NCBI RefSeq assembly: GCF_019175385.1 | Contig: NC_083342.1 | Location: 121,458,376 to 121,522,375 of the forward strand | Direction: 5' to 3' | Length of the DNA: 64,000 nt | DNA from: Lycium barbarum | Taxonomy: Eukaryota > Streptophyta > Magnoliopsida > Solanales > Solanaceae | In this document: piece after piece, positions 37,341-49,699 of the stretch | Position numbering within the stretch: position 1 is the first letter of the stretch | Layout of the letters: each line of letters opens with the position of its first letter | Translations under genes and position numbers: made by a program | The notes under the pieces: model-generated | What the model was told of the DNA's origin: nothing | What the model saw: only the letters and a program-made list of their open reading frames with translations | The model's database searches: none

Positions 37341-37721
37341 ACTAATTTCCCAAGTATGACTCTAATCTCTAGTCTAGAAGTATATAGCGTTTGGACTAAA
37401 ATTTAAATATTCTAACAATCTAAGCAGTAAATTTGGATTTGGAATAGAAGAAAATCAGAAACCTCAATTAAAATATAGTATTGTCACAAAGATGAGATTT
37501 TTACCTGACATACACTAATGAAAATATGAGATGGAATGGAAAAAAAAGAAAGGGTATAAATAGATGGTGAAGAAAACCCAAGTTGAATTGGTTCATAATT
37601 CCCAAGGTAGTAGGATTCAAAATTCGGAGCTGCTTCTTTCTCCTTTTCTAGTCTGTTTATGTTAATACTTTTTTACTAGTATCTGACAACCCAAATCCTA
37701 AAAATATTAGGTGTACTTGTT

Positions 37722-40700
37722 TCTACTACATATAAATGTGGTAAAGGGACGAACACAGCTTCCCATGGTTGTACCATGAGCTTAAAAATTATACACGTAA
37801 TGAATGCTTATACTATAAGTTATATAAATTATACAGTTTAACTAACTATTTTTATATCTCACATAGACATATGTCATAATACTTAATATTTATTCTCTTC
37901 TCATATATAGACGTATATACTTCAAATTTAATTCTTCGACACATTTATTTCCTCCGTGCACTTTTACTTGTTCACTTTTGACTTTTCGTGTTCTAGCTGA
38001 ATATTTATTCTCTTGTCATGTATAGACATACGCATTTCAATTGTAATTCTCCTGCACAAATTTATTTCTTCCATGCACTTTAATTTGTTCACTTTTGACT
38101 TTTCACATTCTTTAAGAATTAATAAATCCCACGTGGATATATGTCATAGTACTGAATATTTATTCTCTTCTCATGTATACATGTGTGCACTTCAAATTTA
38201 ATTTTCTGACACATATTTATTTTCTCCGTGCACTTTACTTGTTCACTTTTGACTTTTCACGTTTTTGCTGAATATTTATTTTCTTCCCATGTATACATGT
38301 ATGCACTTCAATTTTAATTATCCGACACGTATTTATTTTCTCCGTGCACTTTTACTTGTTCACTTTTGACTTTTCATGTTATTTAAGAATTAATAAATGA
38401 AGTACTCCTTCCGTCACATATTTTTTGGCCACGTTACTTAACTTTTCACATTCTTTAAGAATTAATAAATGAAGTACTCTCTTCATCCCATATTACTTGG
38501 CCACATTACTATACTTGACTTTTCACGTTCTTTAAGAATTAATAAAAATGAAGTACTTCCTTCGTCCATATTATTTGGCCGCATTACTAAAAATATATAT
38601 CTATTTTTCTATTCTATATTTTTCTTCTTTTCTATTTCTAATATATCTAAGTGTGAAGAGAGGACTAACACAGCAATAGAAATTTGTACCACAAGCTAGT
38701 AAATTGTACATTTTAACCAACTACTTTTTTATCCCACGTGGTCATATGTGATAGTACTGAATATTTATCTCTTCTCATGAATACATGTATGCACTTCAAA
38801 TTTAATTCTCCGATACATTTATTTCGTCCGTGCACTTATACTTGTTGACTTTTGACTTTTTAAGTACTTTAAGAATTAATAAATGAAGTACTCCCTCCAT
38901 TCCATATTATTTGGCCACATTACTAAACTATTTTTTTACTGAATATTTATTCTCTACTCATGTATACAAGTATGCATTTCAATTTTAATTGTCCGACATA
39001 TATTTATTTCGTCCGTGCGCTTTTACTTGTTCATAAATGAAGTACTCAATATTACTAAAAATATATATCCAAATTACTTGTTCATTTACAGAACCAAAAT
39101 AAAATTAATTTAATGTTTTACATCTTATCCTCTCCGTCTCATATTACTTGGCCACATTACTAAAAATATATGTCCACATTACTTGTTCATTCACAAAACC
39201 AAGATAAAATTAATTAAATCTTTCTCATCTTACCCTTAGTAATAAATGTTCTTGAAAATAGTCAATTTTGATTAGAATGTATTTATTGGAGAGACATAGG
39301 GGTAAGATAGTAAAATATATGATTTCTTAATGGGCGTGCAAAAGGGAAAGTGACAAGTAATATGGTAGAGAGAAAGTATATATTTTACATAATATTCATA
39401 TTTATTGGTGTAAGTCTCAATAGCCTTCGAAAATAATTTAAAAATGAGTAATTAAAGGGTAAAATTAATAATAAGAACACACAAATATTCACTCATTAAT
39501 TATATGGAAATTAATGGCCAGCCTCTTCTGCATGATTCTCCTCACTCTTCTTGCGTTGCCTAGCTTGATAGTCGCTACGATAAATAAAGGAATACAAGAA
39601 AAATGATGACATGTATACAAATATATATATATGCCTATAATATATGTATAGTCGTTATCTTTATACACAATCAACATAATTGAAATTTCGTACTAATTAA
39701 TAATTATCATATTAGTTTCTTTCTCTTGATATGTTAACGCGGACAAGTAAAAATAAACAGAAGGAGTGACTTTTATCTCCGTTTTTCTTCTTTGTCAATA
39801 CTTTAAACGTGAAGAGATGACGAACAATAGCAATGCAAATTTGTACCAAAAGTTATTTTAATTTTCCTACACATAACTTGTTCACTTTTGACTTTTCAAG
39901 TTCTTTGAGAATTAATAAATAAAGTATACTATATTTTATCATAATATCCATATTTCTTAGTGTATAGTCTCAATAGCCTCAGAAAATGATTTGAAAATGA
40001 ATAATTAATGTGAAGGGTAAAATAAAAAGAAGAATTTTTTTTTCTTGATATGTTAACGTCGACAAGTAAAAGTGAAGGGATGGAGTGACTTTTATCCCCC
40101 TTTACCTCTATTGTCAATACTTTATTTATTTACTCTCCTTTACAGTCTCTAGTTATTGTTTTTTTTTATATTTTCATTTCAGAATTAAAATTTGGTGATT
40201 AATGATATAACATATATCTTTCTAATTTTGATTTCTTTGTAACAATTTGTTTTATCTATAATTGTTAACATAAAAAATTATAATATATTTTTTAATTAAT
40301 TTAATAAAAATATTTTATTAGTTTTGCTTTTAAAAAATTTAATATATACAACAATGGTTCTTATGTTTGGATCTGAGTAGTTACTTAATTGAAATGGATA
40401 TCAACCTGTCGGTATACATATAAAATATTAAATAATTTAAAAGAAAAAATTTAGAATCAAAATATTAATTTTCCCTCATATTCTTACTAATTTTCTTTTA
40501 CATCGATGAACAACTTTTATTGTCATGATAATGAGAAAAAAGTCCGACTCTTTCCATCTCAAAGACTTAATTCCATCAACTCCATTTTTTAATTATAACT
40601 AAGGTGATGGTACACAAGATACATTTTATATATGTTGCTATATATAATAACAATTACAATTTTTTTAAAATTTATTTTTAAAATACAAACCTTAAGGACT

Positions 40701-40759
40701 GGCTAATTAAAATGAATAGACATGTTCGACCCGTGCATCGCACCGGCATGTATTGCTAG
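37722..40759 (+). mobile_element. Helitron with internal minisatellite
   Basis: The 3' end is a near-perfect hairpin CCCGTGC-ATC-GCACCGG (about 40730-40746), then CATGTATTG, then CTAG (40756-40759), before a host T. The proposed 5' end is TCTACTACATATAAATG at 37722; related starts precede the 'gaacacagc' motif in the other copies. The interior is a minisatellite array plus AT-rich DNA and has no RepHel gene. The expected host A before TC is not seen, so the 5' boundary is less sure. Confidence 0.65.
37858..39040. repeat. Helitron minisatellite array 1
   Basis: Units contain CTTCTCATGTATA, TTCAATTTTAATTCTCCGAC and TCCGTGCACTTTTACTTG. Two unit types alternate: about 115 bp ending TTGCTGAATATTTATTC, and about 153 bp carrying TTTAAGAATTAATAAAT. 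The same units occur in the Helitron at 49.2-56.9 kb. Confidence 0.85.
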
Positions 40760-42134
40760 TTTAATCTTAAGTAAACAAATAGTAATATTTTTAAATAATA
40801 TATGTTGAGACAAACACGTAACTCAAAAATAGTCTAATCATAATTCTTCAAAACTTTATCGAATACCACATATCGAAAAATTGATTTTTATTTCTAAAGA
40901 TAAAATTAAAAGATTACCTCTACACCTCTTTAAAAAAGAGTACTATAAGTGAGAATATAAAATTCAAAGATGACTAATATTGAATTAGTATTTTAACAAA
41001 TAACATGATGAGCTGTCCTTTCTCGGCATGAATGAAAAAAAAAAATTGATAATCTAGAATACATTTTGCCATTACCAATTTGACTATTAATACTACAGTA
41101 TATTATAACCGATTATGCTCTATCTCTTCTTATTTTTTTCACCGCCAATGCTTTTATTATGAAAACAAATATATTCACCCTAATAGTTTGACTTATATGA
41201 TGAATTTGAAAATAATTAAATTGGATTTTGTTGCAAATTAGTTAATTCCAAGACTTCATTATATGTTAAGAACAATGAAAGAAATAATTTATATATTTTT
41301 TATTCAAATTGTTAATATTAACTTATCCCCCAATTTTTAAATATAATATTTAGATGTAATAATATTTTTTTCTGCTAGGAATTCTATTTTTAGATGGTAG
41401 AAAATACATATTAGTTTTGGATCTTTGTGCTTGCAGAATCATTAGTATGATTTGAGTATTGCCAACTAGTTTTCTTTTTCTCTCTTTATTACATTCTTAA
41501 ATATTTTTTAGTGAATTCTTCTAATTATTAAGTATAGTTTTACAATATTACCGATAAATAGAAAATTATTTTTGATTTGAATAGGAAAGTAGTTCAAATA
41601 TGATATTATAGCTTATGCATAGAGTTCACCTAAACTACTGGGCGAGATTAAGAAAAATTGGGTCATCAAAAGGTCTTCAAATGGTATTGATTTAAGAAAT
41701 ATATTTTATATATAATCAATGTACACTGGTAATACAAATAATTCTCACACTATCATTTTTTAATTTAACCTTTTATAACATGTCATTACTTTATATTTGG
41801 GTGACTAATAACTATAGTCATTTATCGCTGTGGATTAATCTGGTCGTGTAAAAAACTTACATACGTTTGGTGCACAAACGCTAAACTTAGAGGTACTATC
41901 AATGATTGATAAGATGATTCACAAAATGGTGCATTCAGAATTTTATAGGGAAATTATTAATTGTCAAATTTCTGGTCAGGTATGTGCTAGGGGAAAATTC
42001 ATAAATAACCACTTTTCAGCACCTATAATTGAAAAGTAGCCATTATTCTGGAGTTTTACTTGTTGAATTTGAAATTTCAGTACAATGACTATTTTTCAAC
42101 GATAAGGCCGACAAGTGATCATTGGATGTTATTT
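40760..42134. other. Intergenic, 3' of the GATL gene
   Basis: AT-rich sequence in which no gene or clear element is recognised. The last 150 bp or so before 42135 probably hold the GATL 3' UTR. Confidence 0.4.
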
Positions 42135-43732
42135 CTAGCCATGCAAGTCGTAGCGAGCCCAGAGCTCGTCGAGAGGGCAAGAGTTGCCAGAATCCAGCCT
42201 GAGCCAAGGTTTTCCACCTCCACTCCAATGCAACAAACTAACAGGACCAGCATGTATATTTCTGCAACTTCCACTCAAATTATCCCCTCCAAGTCCATGC
42301 TGGTTCCATCTTTGGTCAATTGGTACTATCTTCCCTGCAAATACCAATAAAAATGGGGGCAATGAACCAAGCTCATATATCCTATGCACTCTCTGAATCT
42401 TCATCCATCTTTCTAGTTTCCTTGTGTATCTGTACTTCCTCCATTTAGTTAAATCAATCACCATTACACCTGAAAATGTCAACCGTTCGGTTATCATTAG
42501 TCCTACCAATTTTTATTTCGTGTTTTTAGACAATCAGGTTAGTTGTCCCTCAACAACATGTAACAGTAAGCTTTATAACACATTAACATATTACACTGTT
42601 AGTATAAATAAGTTAAATCCATCATTTACCGTTGCATGATTTAGTCGTTGACTCTTCCATAAAAGGCTCCTTATTCCCTAAGCATAAAGAAGTAACCAAA
42701 CAAGAAAGAAAAAGACATTCCTAGTTGTATTTTAGGTATAGTAAGGACTTTCTTGATGAATGGTTGTTGAAACAGGGTAAATTAGGTGTAAATTTGGACT
42801 ACATGTACATCTGTAGCTTTATTTTAGTACCAGACAGGTATATCTAATTTTTATTAAGTGCACTTTGACATTGCATTTTAACAAAGTATTTGATTCTTGC
42901 ATATTGGTTGAACCATTCTTTAGAAAGAATATCCAATGTGATCATAAACAATTACATAAAACAGGAGAAGAAATATCATCATCATACCTGTGTTGAAGTA
43001 ACAAGGTCTCTGGCCATGGAACGCGCGAGAAAACTTCTTGTGAGACCAAAATTTAGGGGTAAAATAGTTGGTGAAATTAGCATGGCAGTACTCGGGTGAT
43101 CCCAAAGTTGTTGATCCAAGACTTATTCTCCACAAATTGGAAATGTCATCAACTACAATGATATCAGAATCCAAGTATATGACCCTTTCAACACAGGGCT
43201 CTAAGAGGTCAGCCAAGTAATTCCTTGCATAATTCAATGGATGTTCAAGAGCTTGCCTTATGCTAGAAGAAATCTTGTTCTGCACAATCCCCGGACTGAA
43301 ATAGTAAATCTTGAAAGCCAAAAAGGGGAATATTTTTTCCAAGTGGGGTTCAAGATTTGTATCAGATGAAATGAAATGGAAGAAAAGATTTTCAGGGCAG
43401 TGACAATGCTGATGGATTGAATGAATTGCAGCGACCGATCCACGAAGGAATTTAATGTCAAGGGTCATTGAAATATGGACTAGAGAAGGATTGCAAATTT
43501 TTGTGCTAATGGAACTTGTGGGAATTATTGAACATTTTGGAGAGTTCTTGAAATTTGGTGATTGTTTATAGTTGAACAGAGGATCAGGATTTGAATCGGA
43601 TGATTTTATTGCTTCTGCTGGAGGATAGGATGGTAGAAAAGGATAGGCCAAAATGATCACAATTGAAATGGTGATCATAAAGCTTGAAATTTCAATAAAC
43701 CAAGTCATTTTTTCTTCTATACACTTGAACAT
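42135..43732 (-). CDS. GATL-like: Galacturonosyltransferase-like (GATL) family GT8 glycosyltransferase
   Basis: Two exons, 43732-42988 and 42469-42135, give 1080 nt (359 aa) across a GT-AG intron of 518 bp. The intron splits the glycine codon of CYFNTG|VMVID. The start is ATG 43732; an upstream in-frame TTG is not a start. A signal anchor lies at about residues 12-33, indicating a Golgi type II membrane protein. The GT8 domain follows, with [20 protein letters not shown], the metal-binding DSD at 188-190 in [11 protein letters not shown], and a C-terminal HGLGGDN...[15 protein letters not shown] segment. GATL proteins act in pectin or xylan synthesis; which of these applies here cannot be told. 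Many family members are intronless, so the intron deserves a check. Confidence 0.9.
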
Positions 43733-44526
43733 CAAATTGGACTGATCCTTTCTACTAATTTTCCCTTTGCCACCACCAGAAATCTCTTCTTCACATCTCT
43801 TCTCTTCTTCTTCTTGAGTGAATATTTAGTTTCTTTTCAGATTTAGAAAGAACAAGCTGATTGGATTTGGAGGGTAGTTTAATAGGAACATGAAGCGTAT
43901 GGACTCTGTCATCATGAATAACTTCTACCCCAGTAATCATGTGGAAAAGAAATTAAAAGTTTCACTTCTTATTTAGAGGTAGGACCCACCCTCCCCACTA
44001 CCCTTGTAGTTGTAGGCCAATTCAAATATTTGAGACTTTGGGTTTTGTTTCCACAAAATACTACATTTTATATTCTACTTTGTCGAAAACAAAAATTTAT
44101 TTTTTAAACTAAACAGTTCTTATATCAGATTTAAGAAAGGGTAATGGATCGTTATTTTACGTCAATTCAGAACTGAAAGTCGATAGAGGCTAGGAGTGGG
44201 AGCTATACTTTAGCCTGGTGGAATTGTCATGTCTTTCTTAAGAGCTAAGAATGCGATTATATTCTACAGAATATGCATAATTAATTCCACTAGGAATCCT
44301 ACAACAATACCTTTACTAAGCTATCAAGTTTCAACTACTTCTAACAAATAATTTTTTCTTCGCACTTTAATTTTACTCTTACTTCTCAATTTGTCATTCT
44401 TAATAATTGAAATGCTATCTACTTCCAAAGTTTAGGTTAATATACCAGACAATCCCTAAACCATAAAGCTATAAAGTCAAATTAATGCGGTTGTTAGTTA
44501 TCTAAACCCTCCACTGGAATTGGTTT
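43733..44526. other. GATL upstream region
   Basis: A CTTCTT-rich leader (GAAGAAG on the coding strand) lies just upstream of the ATG, near 43780-43820. No other gene is seen. Confidence 0.4.
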
Positions 44527-45960
44527 TAAGAATTGATAAAGAGAAAAACTCACCCTTGTGACAAGAAAAAGAGGGCGTGGGATGGCGATAGCCACCTAAT
44601 TATCTATGAGGGTTCACATACATAGATTGAACGCTTCAAATTAGAAACACAATAATTTGACATCCGTATTGAACAAATCCTTGCAAATTGCAATACAAAG
44701 CCTTTAGTGCTAAGATCTTTTTTTAGTGCTAGCGATTAAAACATCAAACGAAAGGAGGAAAGGAAACTATAAAGTTTAACCACGTCCTTCAGTCAACCCA
44801 TTGAGGAAAAAACATGGGAAAATTTTAGAATCTTTTCATCATCTTTACAAGAAAACCAAAGTTTAGCAGAATCTCAATGTATGATCCAATTTTAGGCGGC
44901 AAACAGACAACAAAGTGCAGAACTATAAAAAGCAGCTCTAATCATCAGCAACATCATACATACATACAATTTCACTTTCTTCCTATCTTTTTCCAATACC
45001 AAAATGAAGCCCTTTGTTTAAAAGGTTCTGACCAATTATAGTTTGTTAAACTAAAGTAGAGATCCAAATAGTCGAACCAAAACCAACGACAGGTTTGCAC
45101 ATTGTTGTCGACTATTTTACATTTTTACTAAATGAGTCTTTGATTTTTTTATCTTGCAGCGTTGGATTCTTTAAACATTCACTTGTGAGGAGGAAAATCA
45201 AGATGACAGAAACAAATGCTCTTTTGTAAAACCAAATGTATATTAAGCAATAGTTTTAGTACTGTATTAATAAACACAGTGCAATCTAAAACAGCATTCG
45301 GAATGACTACTCTGTGAGTAGATAGTTTCTTTGACATCAGTTTGCCTCTTCATTGAATGTTTGCCTGGACCGCCCTAGATAAATTTGAATTCACAATCTA
45401 AACCAAGATGTAATATTAAAAAGAACTAAAACATTACACCATTAATCTAATTCACAATCTCAGATGTATGATGTAACTTAAAATTAACCCTTTCTAGTTT
45501 AAAAGAAACTTTAGGACTTAAATACTCCGCTAAGAAAATAACCTTTTCTCTCTTACAACTAATGAACTAGTACAAAATAAAACAACAGCAGTCGAATTAC
45601 TCATATTAAACTAACGCACAATGTCTTGACTCTTGAACAACAAAAAGAGTAATTTGAATGTATTAATTTCCACCAACCTGTTATTTTCCTTGCCTACCCT
45701 TCCTCAACTTGCCACCCATTCCCAAAGAGAAAAAGAGAGTACCAATCACACAATTAGCCCATTGAAGAAAAACATAGAATTGGCAACATTTAAGGATATT
45801 CACCAACTTTACAAGAAAACCACTTTAACATTTGCAGAATATCAATCAATGATTCAAATTTTAGACACCAAAAACACAACAATATGCAAAACCAAAAAAA
45901 GTCACATCCAATCATCAGCACCATCATATATACACTTTCACTTTCTTCCATCCAAAATCA
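44527..45960 (+). repeat. Locally duplicated block downstream of the GATA gene
   Basis: Segments at 44745-44965 and 45718-45940 are similar to each other, and both continue into a CACTTTCTTCC...AAATC/GAAGCC motif. The outer parts (44527-44725, 45430-45690) match the copy at 35068-35775. The right copy lies directly 3' of the GATA gene, so the block may derive from its 3' flank. No protein is encoded. Confidence 0.65.
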
Positions 45961-46134
45961 AGCCATTTCTCTATAAGGCTTTCTTCTTTTTTGCTGTTAG
46001 CACACTAAGAATATTTTTTTAATAACCCTAAAAAGCTTCTACTAAAAGCTAAAAACAAGGGTTTTTTTTTTGTCTACTTTAATAAGCAAAAAAGAGGTTA
46101 GGGTTTTGTTTAGTACTGACTATTTGTGCTTTGT

Positions 46135-46808
46135 TTAGGCAAAAACAGAGCCACAAGACAGAGCCATCAAAACAAAAGCAGCTCTTTCAACTTCATCAAT
46201 TTTCCTTTGATTTCTTGGCTTCTTCATTGAAGATCTTTGTCTTTGTAATATCACCACTTCTTTTCCTAACATCATCAATTTCACCCTCAATACTTTGCTT
46301 ATTTTCCCATCTTTTGAATTTCCAATTTTATCCTCATTGCTGTTAGAAGTGAGTTTTTCTTTTTTCTTCTCTGGACCTTTGCTTGGGGTTCTCTTTTTCT
46401 TCCTGTATTTGATCCCACAAGCATTGCAAAGTGACTACAACAAAGTAATTAACAACACGAATTAGCAGCTGATCGCGTGATTTGGATCAAACCCCAGATT
46501 AGAAACCTTTGATTAAGACAAAAATGAGTGAAATTAAATTACCTTAGGTCCACAAGGACCAGATCTCCACAAGGGTGTCTTTGTAGTTTTGCAATCAGAG
46601 CAACATTTTGGATTCCCTGTTGTCTCATTACCCGAAGCATCATCCTGTATCAGAGAAAAAAGAACCAGACAGCCAAAGTGATTTAAGGATTCATTCATTC
46701 GAACAAGTAAATTTATACAAATTGAAAAAAAAGAAAAATGAAAAACTGCAATGCTGGAAAAAATGATTATGAATTGGGTCTTAGTTTTACCTTTTGTGTT
46801 GGATCCAT
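46135..46808 (-). CDS. GATA15/16-like: Small B-class GATA transcription factor with LLM-type C-terminus
   Basis: Three exons (46808-46791, 46644-46543, 46434-46135) give 420 nt (139 aa) with GT-AG introns. The single zinc finger is CSDC-x18-CNAC (residues about 26-50), including TPLWRSGPCGPKSLCNACG; the intron splits GPK|SL at the usual B-class position. It is followed by a basic RKKKRTPSKG tail. The C-terminus ends FVLMALSCGSVFA, the LLM-domain type found in GATA15/16/17 and GNC-like factors, here with VLM in place of LLM. Such factors bind GATA sites and influence greening and development. The start is the first ATG and gives a very short exon 1 (MDPTQK), typical for this group. A Tourist MITE lies 458 bp upstream. 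Confidence 0.92.
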
Positions 46809-47265
46809 GAACTCAACCTTGTCAAAAACAGAGAAACTGGAAGAAATCGCTAGTGAATTTTTCGTGTTAAAACGAAAAGCATAGAACCCTAAGCAATGTA
46901 AAGTGATTGGACCAACAGAGAAGGTAGTTATTAAAGTGAAGAAATTAAAGAAAAATTTGAGGAAAAGATTTGATAATGCGAAGGTGGATTTGCAGGGATG
47001 AGAGTGAGGAGTAGTACATGAGGTGGCTGATGTAATGTAATGATGGGAAATATAAAGGACAGACTGGAAAACAAATGTGGACTCAACCCTAATTTTTCGA
47101 TGTGAATTGACAGGAATGGCCTTGATTTTTTGTTTTGACGGCACAGAAGACTGCCAAATTAATGTTAAATGTACACCACGTGTCCACTGCATGCACCAAA
47201 GTGTTCTGGAAATAAGATAAATATCCTATTTCGTTTTATGTGTCTTGATTAAATTGAATATATTA
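46809..47265 (-). promoter_or_regulatory. GATA gene promoter region
   Basis: About 460 bp of upstream DNA before a MITE boundary. No TATA box stands out. ORF 46767-47192 only overlaps the first codons and is not a gene. Confidence 0.35.
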
Positions 47266-47581
47266 GGGGTCGTTTAGTAGCTTATTAAGAAGCCACTTAG
47301 TGGTAGATAGTTAAATTATCCCGAGATTGTAATTTCGGGACTAATTTAGCCCAAGAGTTGGGATTATTTTTATTCTATTTTTTGAATGGGATAAAATAAT
47401 CTCAGTATAAGTGGGATAAGATGGGATATCTCATCTTTTATCCCAGGATGCATTTTGTGCTTTGTTTGGTACAAGGTATAAATTTATCTTTATCCCCGGA
47501 TAAATTTATACCTCCTACCAAACATGGTACAAAAAATTAGTGTTGGGATATCTCAACTTATAACATGCACCAAACGACCCA
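47266..47581. mobile_element. Tourist-like MITE (PIF/Harbinger)
   Basis: The ends GGGGTCGTTTAGTAGC and complement TGGGTCGTTTGGTGC are inverted repeats, flanked by TTA on both sides (47263-47265 and 47582-47584). The length is 316 bp with no coding capacity. Confidence 0.75.
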
Positions 47582-47584
47582 TTA

Positions 47585-48210
47585 ATACTTTGTACCGTGC
47601 GAAGAAGGACCTGGAGGAATGGAGAAATTCCAATTTGAGAGACAAGACGGCTACTGCTACAGTGAATATTATGACTACTAAATGGGAATTGCCTCCGCTT
47701 TTCACAATCAAATGTAATATCGATGCCTCTTACGATATCCATACAGCTTTGACGGAGGTAGGCATGGTGTTACGTGATCACTTGGGTCAATTCATCGCTG
47801 GAAAAACAATATTCCTCGATCGTGTTGCTAGCCCTTTGTTGGCCGAGATCATAGGAGTGCGTGAGGCTCTTACTTGGTTGAAGGAGCTATTCAGTACAAC
47901 GAGGCTTATTGTGGAAACTGATAATCTACTCGTGAGGCAAGCTCTAGAAGGAATTGGTGAACTACTCTTATTTTGATGCTTTAGTTTTTTATTGTAAAAC
48001 TCTTCTCAAAGAGTTACCATTTTTCTCTTTGTCGTCTGTTAAGAAATCAGCGAATCAGGTTGCTCATTGTCTTGCTAGAGCATCTGCTTCTATGTCTGGT
48101 TCGATGGAGTGGAATACTTTCCCTCCGTCTCTCATTACCGATGTACTTGCGTTTGATTTGAATAATACATAATGAAAACACGTTTTCAAAAAAAAAAAAA
48201 AAAAAAAAAA
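47585..48210 (+). pseudogene. LINE 3' fragment with RNase H-like domain and poly-A
   Basis: It encodes an RVT_3/RNase H-like domain: RAKKDLEEWRNS, then IDASYD, LLAEIIGVREAL, IVETDN and NQVAHCLARAS. One frameshift occurs near 47955-47970. A stop at 48170-48172 is followed by a poly-A tract (48188-48210). It is a 5'-truncated insertion from a LINE group that carries RNase H, unlike the LINE at 49556. I could not fix its target duplication. Confidence 0.75.
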
Positions 48211-49329
48211 CACTTATGTATGTATTATTTTCTACATAATTAATACAATATTTGGTAGCTAGTTAGGAAGTAAGTTATTCATGTATAAAATTAGTACGGC
48301 GTTTGGTTTACGATTTAGAAACCTGCATAACTAATACATGTATAAGTTATGAGGAAAACTATATATTATTTTATGTGGGGTAAAAGATGAAATTACTAAT
48401 ACATGAATAATAATTGAAGTGACAATATTACCCACTGTTTTAAAAGGTAGTTTCAGGACTTATCCCGGGCTCCCCTTGGGGCTGGGCAATGGCAAAACGC
48501 TCCAGGGCTCACGTGCGGGGCTTAGCTCCTGTGAGGCTTGCGCCCTAAAAGTCCAACTGTACCTCCTAAATACGCCTAACGCCTAATGCCCAACGCTTAG
48601 GGCTTGCCTAATAGTTCTTACACAAATTATATGTTAAACTCCTTGATTAAAATCGATGACCCTCATAATTCTTTAACAAATGAATGATACTTAATAGTTT
48701 TCATCTACAAAAATAAGAGGTTTAACTAACATAACAAATTGTAGTATTGCATATTTAATATTTGAGAACATCGTGAGGGTAAATATCACTTAATATTTCT
48801 TTTAAAAATACATAGCTAAATGGTATATTTTCACTTGTCATTGGTCTTTTGTTTTATGTATCAAAATTATCATATTTTATTATTTCGCTATTTGAAAGTA
48901 ATTTTATTTTTATTTATGAATGAATTACGTTTTAATTATAATACTGATAAATTTTATTGATTATTTGCTTAGGGAGATAAAATGAATAGTATGATAGTAA
49001 TATTGTTTTAAGAAATTTTGATTTTTTCATTGTTTGAAAGTTAAGATGTTAGAGTTGATTTGCATTTCATAAGAGCTTTTATTTCATTGTATTGTTTGTA
49101 CTTGTAAAAATATGTTATATATATATAAGTTGTAAGTGGCATATAATGAACTGCTTTGATTAATTTTTGTGAGAATCAAGCGCGCACGCATATATATATA
49201 TATATAAGTGCCTTGCTGGTACTGACACAGCATACCCAAGTTGTACCAAAAGCTTTACAAATTGTACACGCAATAAATGTTTATACCATAAGTTATATAA
49301 CTTGTACACTTTATTCAACTATTTTTTAA

Positions 49330-49555
49330 TCCCACGTGGACATATGTCATAGTACTTAATATTTATTCTCTTCTCATGTATAGACATATGCACTTCAATT
49401 TTAATTCTTCGACACATTTATTTCCTCTGTGCAATTTTACTTGTTCACTTTTGACTTTTGACGTTCTTGCTGAATATTTATTCTCTTCTCATGTATAGAT
49501 GTATGCAGTTCAATTTTAATTTTCCTACATAAATTTATTTCCTCCGTGCACTTTT
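49330..49555. repeat. Helitron minisatellite array 2, left part
   Basis: It has the same alternating units as at 37858, cut by the LINE insertion within CCGTGCACTTTT. Confidence 0.8.
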
Positions 49556-49699
49556 TGTTTTTGGTAACTAACTTGTTTATTAATCACCAAGTGTGTCAAT
49601 TACAGCTCCATAGCATAGCCAAACACAGCTATCTATCTGGTTTACTACTATCTACCTACAAAACACATATAAAAGCCTAATGCTAGGTTTATTACTCCC

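Noticed and set aside
45633..46022. 129-aa + strand ORF next to the GATA gene
   Set aside because: It lies in repeated non-coding sequence antisense to the GATA 3' flank and has no domain.
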